From contig JAGTXX020000011.1 in the NCBI GenBank assembly GCA_019044685.2, forward strand, positions 496,001 through 560,000: a stretch of DNA of 64,000 nt, in the 5' to 3' direction. A program made the position numbers and the translations under genes. Positions 21,905-28,701 of this stretch are shown here, one piece after another. The stretch is from Nannochloris sp. 'desiccata' (Eukaryota; Chlorophyta; Trebouxiophyceae; Chlorellales; Chlorellaceae). How positions within the stretch are numbered: the stretch's first letter is position 1; every line of letters begins with the position of its first letter. The notes beneath the pieces were generated by a model that did not search any database, was not told the origin of the DNA, and saw nothing but the letters and a program-made list of their open reading frames with translations.

Positions 21905-23380
21905 ATGTTCAACACGAGAATTCGTTTTTCTCCTGCCTTCCGGGCCGACCCCGTGGCCTCCGGTATGATTAGGCGGGGATCAAGGCATTCCCACCCCGCA
22001 ATGCCTATGGTTCACTTGGGGGCCGCTAAAAAAACATTGCCAGCACAACTGGCTCATGCTGGCTTTAACAGGCGCTTAGCCCCTGTTCGCTCCAGCAGCG
22101 AATCCAAAGCAACGGTGGAGTCTGCTTTGGCGGAGCCCGCTCCCCAACAAGGCCCCTCAATGACAGCACAGGTGTCGCAATGTTTTGCATCCCGGTGGGG
22201 ATTACTACTCCTTTTGGCCTGTTTCTGGTATCCTAATAGGCAAAAGGCAAGTTATTTGAACATATCATTGAGTTTATCTTGCTTCTGTTTGTTTCAATGT
22301 TTTTGCATCATCGTTATGACGAATCTCTGTTTTCTCCCTGCGCAGGTGGCGTTAATTTTGGCTACCACGCCAATCGTCGAGGTCCTTGCCACAGTTTTTG
22401 CAGCTTGTGGAACGTTCTTCGGCCTACTTGGGAGAATGGACATTTGGAAGGCAACGGAAAAAGAGAGTTTCGACGCAGTTCATAAAGCCCAGAATGTTTT
22501 AACGGCTTCATTAGAGTCCCTTCGTCAGGACAGAAAAGATGACCAAAAAGCGTTTACAGGTTCATTAGAGTCCCTTCATAAAAGTGGAGAAGCGTCATTA
22601 GAGTCGCTTCATCAGGACAGAAAAGATGACCAAAAAGCGTTGCTTGCTTCGTTAGAGTCCCTTCGTCAGGACAGAAAAGATGACCAAAAAGCGTTTACAG
22701 GTTCATTAGAGTCCCTTCGTAAAAGTGGAGAAGCGTCATTAGAGTCCCTTCGTCAGGACAGAAAAGATGAGCAAAAAGCGTTGCTTGCTTCGTTAGAGTC
22801 CCTTCGTCAGGACAGAAAAGATGACCAAAAAGCGTTCACAGGTTCATTAGAGTCCCTTCGTAAAAATGGAGAAGCGTCATTAGAGTCCCTTCATCAGGAC
22901 AGAAAAGATGACCAAAAAGCATTTACAGGTTCGTTAGAGTCCCTTCGTAAAAGTGGAGAAGCGTCATTAGAGTCGCTTCATCAGGACAGAAAAGATGACC
23001 AAAAAGCGTTAACAGTTTCATTAGAGTCCCTTCGTAAAAGTGGAGAAGCGTCATTAGAGTCCCTTCGTCAGGACAGAAAAGATGACCAAAAAGCGTTGCT
23101 TGCTTCGTTAGAGTCCCTTGGTAAAGGTATCCACGGTTTGGAGCTGCTGCGTTATGCAGATCGGGAAGCTTGGAAGCAAGACGTGCTTGCTTCTGAGGCA
23201 AGGCAAGAAGGGAGGTTAGAGACGAGGATTGCTGATATGAAGGCAGATTCCCGTGCTACCACGTTAGTCTGTGATTTCCGTTCAAAATCAAAGCGAATAA
23301 AACAGAGGAAAACTAATAATAATTCTTCTTCTGCGGCAAAGCCCTCCAAACCAGAAGAGACTCTTGCCGAGAAGTCTTAA
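21905..23380 (+). CDS. Unknown protein with alternating 18- and 11-residue repeats
   Basis: I do not recognise this gene. The frame is open from 21905 to 23380 (491 residues). It contains a probable 99-nt in-frame GC-AG intron at 22247..22345 (AAG|GCAAGT to TGCGCAG|GTG). Splicing it gives 458 residues and joins PNRQK to VALILATTP. The N-terminus is Arg/Ser-rich and acid-poor, like an organelle leader. Two hydrophobic segments (near LLLLLACFW and TPIVEVLATVFAACGTFFGLLG) suggest membrane anchoring. From 22508 to 23104 the protein is built from eight 18-residue units (SLESLRQDRKDDQKAFTG type) and five 11-residue units (SLESLRKSGEA type), highly charged and probably coiled-coil. The C-terminus is Lys/Asn/Ser-rich. 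It sits next to a transposon and a gene remnant. Confidence 0.6.
   Translation: MFNTRIRFSPAFRADPVASGMIRRGSRHSHPAMPMVHLGAAKKTLPAQLAHAGFNRRLAPVRSSSESKATVESALAEPAPQQGPSMTAQVSQCFASRWGLLLLLACFWYPNRQKASYLNISLSLSCFCLFQCFCIIVMTNLCFLPAQVALILATTPIVEVLATVFAACGTFFGLLGRMDIWKATEKESFDAVHKAQNVLTASLESLRQDRKDDQKAFTGSLESLHKSGEASLESLHQDRKDDQKALLASLESLRQDRKDDQKAFTGSLESLRKSGEASLESLRQDRKDEQKALLASLESLRQDRKDDQKAFTGSLESLRKNGEASLESLHQDRKDDQKAFTGSLESLRKSGEASLESLHQDRKDDQKALTVSLESLRKSGEASLESLRQDRKDDQKALLASLESLGKGIHGLELLRYADREAWKQDVLASEARQEGRLETRIADMKADSRATTLVCDFRSKSKRIKQRKTNNNSSSAAKPSKPEETLAEKS
22247..22345 (+). other. Putative GC-AG intron, in frame
   Basis: The 99-nt segment starts GCAAGT directly after AAG and ends CCCTGCGCAG. 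It is pyrimidine-rich near its end and contains no stop in the host frame. The alternative GT donor at 22251 would break the frame. Either splicing or retention gives an open protein. Confidence 0.55.
22508..23104 (+). repeat. Coding minisatellite of 54-bp and 33-bp units
   Basis: Thirteen tandem units are seen: eight of 54 bp and five of 33 bp, all starting with a near-identical TCATTAGAGTCCCTTCGT-like block. Units differ at only a few positions (Arg/His, AFTG/ALLA/ALTV, Ser/Asn). The higher-order order is 54-33-54-54-33-54-54-33-54-33-54-33-54. Both lengths are multiples of three, so unit gain or loss keeps frame. Confidence 0.95.
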
Positions 23381-24150
23381 CTTCTGTCACCTGTTCCCTC
23401 TTTATAAACATCAACATTCATTTCCTTTTAGAAATCTGTACACTTTGTTTTTTCTTTTCTGCAAGCATCTTACTGAATTAGCTTTCGCCTCTCTAGTATG
23501 TTTTTCAAATGTTTTTCTTACGTCTTCATCGGGGCGTTTTTGCCAGTACAAGCTTTTGCGCTCCTGACTTGTACCGTACAGTAGTACCTATAATAATTAT
23601 TTATTACTTGTTTTTCTTTGATTCATTTTATTCAATATGTGTGTATAAAAGCTACACCCCTGGAGCATATTCTATGCGATTGTTACAACATAATGAAGAT
23701 GCTCAAAAGAGAGCTATGAAATCAATTTCAGAAAGATGGGGCATGCGTCGAGAGAGATGTCTATCGAATTCAACTCGTCCCGAAGAGGGTTCTTGGCGGC
23801 GGTGGTTGTTCTCCACCTAGGCCTCAGAGTTTTTTACTCTCAGGAAAGGCTGGGAAACTCTAGTGCGAAGTTTATGGCGGAACGAATCGTCAACAGCTCA
23901 GGAGATTACTATGCTTATTTAGTTTTTACAGTTTGTCAATCAACGATCCTTCATCAGTAATTTGTTTCCCTACTAGTACTCTATTTATTAGGCCTATTAA
24001 ATTTTCGATGTTGGTTAGCTTCTGCCTAAATAACAATCGTTATATTCACGCATCAAAGATCACTACGATATAATAAGGAATCCATGGGATTCTGTACGAT
24101 CGCCCTCGTCTGCTGTCTCAAGGCCCCTCACGGACGTTTGCAGCGCCCTT
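23381..24150. other. Spacer after the repeat-protein gene
   Basis: About 770 bp without a supportable gene. Two overlapping short ORFs (23509-23820 and 23736-23960, plus strand) have no recognisable family. They may be chance or decayed sequence. Confidence 0.35.
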
Positions 24151-24173
24151 CTCCATCTTCTAGAAAAAGCACA

Positions 24174-24420
24174 ATGCAAAAACCACAAAGATATAGTGGT
24201 CATGGGAGACCACAGCGTGCATGATAGATAGGACAAGAGCTACGCTCTCTGCAAGAATTCATGCGGTCTAATTCCCTGCTGAGGATGGAGGTCGGGCCGT
24301 CGCACGATTCTGGTTCAGCAACGATCACACCAATGCCTGGACCACGGCCAATGAAACCCTTGACTACACCAGCGAAAGCTACTTCAGCGACCACAAACCT
24401 CTGTTCTGTTACCTGCCCTG
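24174..24420 (+). pseudogene. Possible remnant of an exonuclease/endonuclease/phosphatase (EEP) domain
   Basis: Three frames carry pieces that resemble one EEP-fold protein in the right order. First comes NHKDIVVMGDHSVHD near 24180, like the GDFNxH motif. Next is a leucine-patterned LQEFMRSNSLLRMEV stretch near 24250. Last is SESYFSDHKPLFCYLP near 24375-24420, like the terminal SDHxP motif, followed by a stop. A stop codon and at least one frame change separate them. Such domains occur in DNA-repair nucleases and in non-LTR retrotransposons, and I cannot tell which. The call rests on short motifs only. Confidence 0.3.
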
Positions 24421-24577
24421 AGTTTTCGTTTGATCACAAACAATTATTAACTAAAAGTGAAATTAAATAAATATACAAGTCAAATAATGTTCAACGGTTG
24501 ACATCCGCGCCGCCTCCCTGCATCATGCTGCGCTTGCTCCCCTGCTCTGCGTGCCCACCGTGTACAAATACATCGCG

Positions 24578-24585
24578 CCGCTCTG
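24578..24585 (+). repeat. Left target-site duplication of the hAT element (CCGCTCTG)
   Basis: The 8-bp CCGCTCTG immediately precedes the left terminus and is repeated exactly after the right terminus at 25261-25268. An 8-bp duplication is diagnostic for hAT transposition. Confidence 0.9.
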
Positions 24586-24669
24586 CAGGGTTGCACTTAG
24601 CCGGCTATTCGGCCATTTCGGCCCCAAAAAAATAGCCGGAAGGATTTCAGAAGGTAAAAATAGCCGGGA

Positions 24670-24702
24670 TTTTGTCGCCGGCCAGCATGGCCGGCGACAA
24701 AA
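24670..24702. repeat. Perfect 14-bp palindrome inside the hAT element
   Basis: Arms TTTTGTCGCCGGCC and GGCCGGCGACAAAA flank a 5-nt spacer AGCAT. The sequence could extrude as a strong hairpin. A transposition-related or purely structural role is possible. Confidence 0.9.
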
Positions 24703-24850
24703 AATAGCCGAAAATTTTGGCCGGGACCGAGGCCACAACAGCCAAAAATAGCCGAACTTCAGAACATAAAATTTGAAATTCTATTTGTAAATACAACAAA
24801 TTTTGCTTACATACGCATACAGAATTCATTTCTGGACCCATTTATTCACT

Positions 24851-25012
24851 ATGAGCTTGGACTTGACGGCATTGAGGAACAGAATGGGAGAAACTCACTT
24901 GAACACGTGCATGCGGCTTGCAGCCTCGCCGTATAACGTGCAAAATTTCCCCTATCAGGAGGCTTTTGAGCATTGGTGGGAGCTGAGGGACCGTAGAGGC
25001 GCGGACGCTTGA
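24851..25012 (+). pseudogene. Candidate C-terminal fragment of a hAT transposase
   Basis: A 53-residue frame inside the hAT element reads LTALRNRMGETHLNTCMRL, a segment with FPYQEAFEHW, and then RDRRGADA before a stop. Tails of the form 'R-x-R-(acidic)-L-x-x-L-x-R-(I/L) ... W' close many hAT transposases after the dimerisation domain. No BED finger or catalytic core is present, so it is at most a leftover of the parental transposase. Confidence 0.4.
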
Positions 25013-25260
25013 GAGATCAAGCTTTGTTGTTTCTTTTACTAAGTAATCATCTCAGATTTGCTGACTCATACAGCGAAAACTCTTCTCTATGGAGGGAAAA
25101 CAGAAAAATATGTAATATAACGCACAATTGAAATTATAGAAAAATGGCCGGGAGCTGCAGATCGGCTCAAAAATAGCCGTGGAAAATGGCCAAAAAATCG
25201 CTGGAAACGCCGAAAATAGCCGGGATTTGGGGCCAGGCCAAATCCTTAAGTGCAACCCTG

Positions 25261-25268
25261 CCGCTCTG
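25261..25268 (+). repeat. Right target-site duplication of the hAT element (CCGCTCTG)
   Basis: Exact copy of the left 8-bp flank, directly after the right terminus. Confidence 0.9.
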
Positions 25269-25457
25269 CATTGCCGCCTATCTATCCAAAACGGCAAGCC
25301 GGAGGAACCCCCAGAAGACCCCGCCAGCATTGTCATAGTGAATCAGAGTGAAGAATGATTCAAAAAAACCAACTCTAGTCGTTATGCAAATGTGTCAAGC
25401 CAAACCAATCGGCATTTTAAATGCATTAATTAATGCAAAATAGTTATATCCATTTAA

Positions 25458-28019
25458 ATGGCAGGGCCTTTGTGTCCGCTGAAAAAGAGGGTCAAGTGGT
25501 CATTTGCTTCAATTCGATCACTTTTCCCCTTGAATATTCTGGAACAACTGCTTCCGGCTTCTTCAATGTGCACATATCATCCTCATCACCTAATTTACAA
25601 GTATGATTCAGCATTGACCAGAAGCCTGGCAACTTCCTGCCCAGATGTAGTTCCATTAGCAGTTGGCGAAGACTCCGCTGCCACCACTGCTTCTGCTGCT
25701 AGCATACTCAGCTACGCAAGCCTGGCGTCATCCTGGGATAATAGTCTAATAACAATAGACTCTGGAAACTGTAAAGCTGCAACAATAGAAGCTAAGATGA
25801 AACTGGAGAAACATCAGCAAGAGAGAGCGATCCCGCCTCCACTGCTCTCTAGTCGTGTTTCTTATTTCCTACGCTCCTTCCGCCGTAACGCTGCAATGCG
25901 TGCCCTAGCTCTAAAAGACGCCCACATAAACGATGAAATTTTCACAACCTCCTTGGTAGAGATCTCTAAACTCCTGCAGTCTTCATTGAGCCCTGAAGCG
26001 GCGGCAGCTCTGGAATCTTTAGAAGCTCCCCACGCTCATGAAATTTTATTAAAATTGCTGATTGATCATGCACAGAAACATCATTTCCAAGCTATAGAAT
26101 CACATAAAACCTCAGTTAAAAGCCTGGATCTACGTCATCCGCATACATGGTTCCCCATAGCACGCTCTTTACAGCGGAAAATCATCTACCACGCTGGCCC
26201 TACCAACTCTGGAAAGACTTTCAACGCCCTCACAGCCATGCGGGGTGCCATTTCCGGCGTGTATTGTGGTCCATTGCGATTACTTGCTATGGAAGTATAC
26301 GATTCATGCAATTCTGATGGTACTTTTTGTAATTTGGTTACAGGACAAGAACGGAGAGATGTCCCTGGAGCCCTACATACAGCCTGCACCGTTGAGATGG
26401 CAAGCTTATCAAATAGAGTGGACGTTGCTATAATAGATGAAATTCAAATGATTGGAGATAAAACACGTGGTTTTGCATGGACACGTGCATTATTGGGAAT
26501 TCCCGCTTCAGAAATCCACGTATGTGGTGATGCGAGTGCAGTACACCTTGTGAAATGGCTGGCAGATCAAATGAATGAACAATTTGAATTGAAGACTTAC
26601 GATAGATTTACACCCTTGTTGGTAGAACCAAAAGGTCTTAAACAGAAATCGTACAGTTTTGTACGACCAGGAGATTGTATTGTCGCGTTTTCGAGGACAG
26701 ATATCTTTGCAATAAAAGAAGCACTCGAGGCTTCTACTCGATTTAAGGCAGCGGTAATTTACGGGGCCTTGCCGCCAGAAGTGAGAAGAAGACAAGCAAG
26801 GTTGTTTAACGACCCTGAGAGTGGATATAAGGTCATGGTGGCGAGTGATGCAGTAGGTATGGGTCTAAATCTTAATATCGGCCGAGTTATCTTCCATTCT
26901 CTACACAAATGGGAAGGCGGGCGGAGCGATAAAAAGAAAGTTGAAGTGAGTCCATCTGCGGTGAAACAAATCGCAGGCCGGGCTGGTAGGCGAAGTAGTA
27001 ATTATAAAAATGGGAAAACAACATGTGTCGATTCTGATAATATCTCCTTATTGGAGAGGCATTTAGCTGTTCCTCTTGACCAGGCGGCGACGCCACGTGC
27101 TGGCCTTGCCCCCGAATTCGAACAATTTGAAGCATTCTCGAGTCAAAGACCTGACACAACTTTATTTTCTACGCTATTGAAAGAATTTGATTCTCAAGCA
27201 ATGCTTCATAGTCAAAAATATTTCTTTTGTCGACAGAAGGCTATGATGGAAGCTGTTTCTTTGGTAGAAAGTATTCCGGGACTCTCTTTGAAAGATATTT
27301 ATATATTCGCCATGGCACCAGCTTCAGGTGGTGATCCGAGAATTATGGCTGCGTTGCTCCACTGGGCGAAAAAATATGCTCAGGGGATGCCGTGTCCATT
27401 GGACATTTCACCGCCATTGCAAGCTCCGAGAACTGCAGACCAGATGAGAGCTTTAGAGACAGCGCATTCTATAGTTACTTTGTGGCTGTGGCTGTCGTAC
27501 AGATTCACGGAAGTGGAGAGTTTTGTTAGCAATAGAGAGGCCGCTCAAAAATTAGGGGAGAGAATTTGTGAGTTATTAGGACAAGGCCTCGAGAATATAT
27601 CGGCTGCTCCAAAAACCTCTTCTTTAGAAGAAAATGAGGGTGATGGTGATGAAAAATCAAAAATCAGAAGGAGAAGTCAAATCAAAAAGAAGCTAGGTAT
27701 TGTAAATAGGGAGCGTGTGAAACAGATGCAGAAGAGTAGCCGTATGAGTAGCGATGCGTATCCGGAATTGTTTGTTGCGTTTGAAGAAGAAATAGAATTT
27801 GTCAAGACAGTGTTGTTAGCGGAGAAGGAGGAAGTGGTTAGGGAGAAGAAAGAAGAAGTCTCTAGGAAAAAGCCCAAAAGGCCAACCACAGTGGAGGCAA
27901 AAGCGTCAGGAAGAGTAGCAAAAGCGGCGGTGAAATCAACAAGAGTAGCCAAGAGGTTAACTAAGGCTATGTCAGCCAGGGCAGACAAAAAACATCTGCC
28001 CCGTAACGGACAAAAGTAA
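25458..28019 (+). CDS. SUV3: SUV3-type ATP-dependent RNA helicase (probably mitochondrial)
   Basis: A single-exon gene encodes 853 residues of the SUV3/SUPV3L1 family, DExH-like helicases that unwind RNA for mitochondrial decay. The helicase core has Walker A GPTNSGKTFNA, motif Ia CGPLRLLAMEVY, motif II DEIQMIGD, motif III VCGDAS, motif V ASDAVGMGLNLNI and motif VI QIAGRAGRR. The characteristic SUV3 C-terminal region follows. The start ATG at 25458 opens a basic, hydrophobic leader (MAGPLCPLKKRVKWSFASIR) that could be a presequence. The last ~150 residues are Lys-rich and low-complexity, longer than usual. Catalytic motifs look intact. A hAT element lies ~190 bp upstream and may form part of the promoter. 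Confidence 0.95.
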   Translation: MAGPLCPLKKRVKWSFASIRSLFPLNILEQLLPASSMCTYHPHHLIYKYDSALTRSLATSCPDVVPLAVGEDSAATTASAASILSYASLASSWDNSLITIDSGNCKAATIEAKMKLEKHQQERAIPPPLLSSRVSYFLRSFRRNAAMRALALKDAHINDEIFTTSLVEISKLLQSSLSPEAAAALESLEAPHAHEILLKLLIDHAQKHHFQAIESHKTSVKSLDLRHPHTWFPIARSLQRKIIYHAGPTNSGKTFNALTAMRGAISGVYCGPLRLLAMEVYDSCNSDGTFCNLVTGQERRDVPGALHTACTVEMASLSNRVDVAIIDEIQMIGDKTRGFAWTRALLGIPASEIHVCGDASAVHLVKWLADQMNEQFELKTYDRFTPLLVEPKGLKQKSYSFVRPGDCIVAFSRTDIFAIKEALEASTRFKAAVIYGALPPEVRRRQARLFNDPESGYKVMVASDAVGMGLNLNIGRVIFHSLHKWEGGRSDKKKVEVSPSAVKQIAGRAGRRSSNYKNGKTTCVDSDNISLLERHLAVPLDQAATPRAGLAPEFEQFEAFSSQRPDTTLFSTLLKEFDSQAMLHSQKYFFCRQKAMMEAVSLVESIPGLSLKDIYIFAMAPASGGDPRIMAALLHWAKKYAQGMPCPLDISPPLQAPRTADQMRALETAHSIVTLWLWLSYRFTEVESFVSNREAAQKLGERICELLGQGLENISAAPKTSSLEENEGDGDEKSKIRRRSQIKKKLGIVNRERVKQMQKSSRMSSDAYPELFVAFEEEIEFVKTVLLAEKEEVVREKKEEVSRKKPKRPTTVEAKASGRVAKAAVKSTRVAKRLTKAMSARADKKHLPRNGQK

Positions 28020-28480
28020 AGTGCAATTGTAACTTTACGCGCTAAATTGATGAAGATTACAGCATATTTTGAAATAAGACAGGGGTGCCGAAATTTAAAA
28101 ATTATACCAAGGCGAAGGAATCGACCTTTTGTTAAAGCTGAAACCACTTTGTTGGAGGACATTAAATTTCAGTAGCTTCCAGAAAGCTACCTAATTAACA
28201 GTTTGACTGCAATAAAATAATACTAACAAGGCTAATATCTTAATAACATCAAGGAGAACAAACGTTATTAAACCTTGAGAATATCTGAAAAATTAAGCGC
28301 TTTGAAGTAAAATCCTTCTGCAACATCCTCTTTTCCTTAAAGAAAGGACTGTCCACAGTGCTTGCCGTACTGCTGCATTTAAAATACATATTCAAATCTG
28401 CTCTACCGATAATGAAGCCTAAAACCCTTTTGGGGAAAACAGAGCGTACTAAAATCTTATTGTAGGCAAGTGTAGTACCA
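28020..28480. other. Convergent spacer after SUV3
   Basis: 461 bp with no supported gene. The minus-strand ORF at 28249-28548 overlaps a better small-ORF model in another frame and shows no family signature. Confidence 0.35.
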
Positions 28481-28632
28481 TCATTGGCGGCGGCGCTTCT
28501 TCGTAGGAAGTGCAGCTTCATAAGCACCGACATCCGATTGCATACCAATCAGCATTTCTGCAGATTCCTGTGGCTTAACGTCTGCTAAACTGCAATCCAC
28601 TTACGCCGGCAGCAGCTAACGTGGGTCGCCAT
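28481..28632 (-). CDS. Candidate 34-residue small protein (speculative)
   Basis: Two pieces, complement(28605..28632) and complement(28481..28557), join across a 47-nt interval. That interval has a perfect GTAAGT donor and a CTGCAG acceptor, giving a 34-residue protein ending in PTKKRRRQ, a possible nuclear signal. The second piece (MLIGMQSDVGAYEAALPTKKRRRQ region) has coding-like composition. An alternative model starts at 28687, only 14 nt after the golgin stop, and uses a 36-nt intron. The introns are very short, and neither model is recognised. Confidence 0.25.
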
Positions 28633-28701
28633 CGCCTCTTTCGGCAGTGCCAATTACGTTTACATTCACGAGGTAATTAACTTCCATAAAACACACTTCA
28701 A

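Larger units (their letters stand above)
24586..25260. mobile_element. Non-autonomous hAT-type DNA transposon, 675 bp
   Basis: The element begins CAGGGTTGCACTTA and ends with its exact 14-bp reverse complement, TAAGTGCAACCCTG. CAGGG-type termini and the flanking 8-bp duplication CCGCTCTG identify the hAT superfamily. Both ends carry copies of a subterminal ATAGCCG motif (at least six, mostly preceded by an A run), the usual form of hAT transposase binding sites. A long GC-rich palindrome lies at 24670-24702. A short ORF (24851-25012) resembles the end of a hAT transposase, so this could be a deletion derivative of an autonomous element. At 675 bp it cannot encode a full transposase. It lies ~190 bp upstream of the SUV3 start codon. 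Perfect duplications suggest a fairly recent insertion. Confidence 0.92.

Noticed and set aside
22508..23104. Regular short repeats that might suggest a CRISPR array
   Set aside because: Units are directly adjacent coding modules with no unique spacers, in a eukaryotic gene.
23509..23960. Two overlapping plus-strand ORFs in the accessory stretch
   Set aside because: Short, overlapping, unlike any family I know, with no splice context supporting them.
24497..25337. Open frame continuing across the empty hAT insertion site
   Set aside because: Removing the element joins an open frame of ~50 codons, but other frames on both strands are also open and none has a recognisable product, so gene disruption cannot be claimed.
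28249..28548. 99-codon minus-strand ORF after SUV3
   Set aside because: No family signature, and a different frame in the same place has more coding-like composition.
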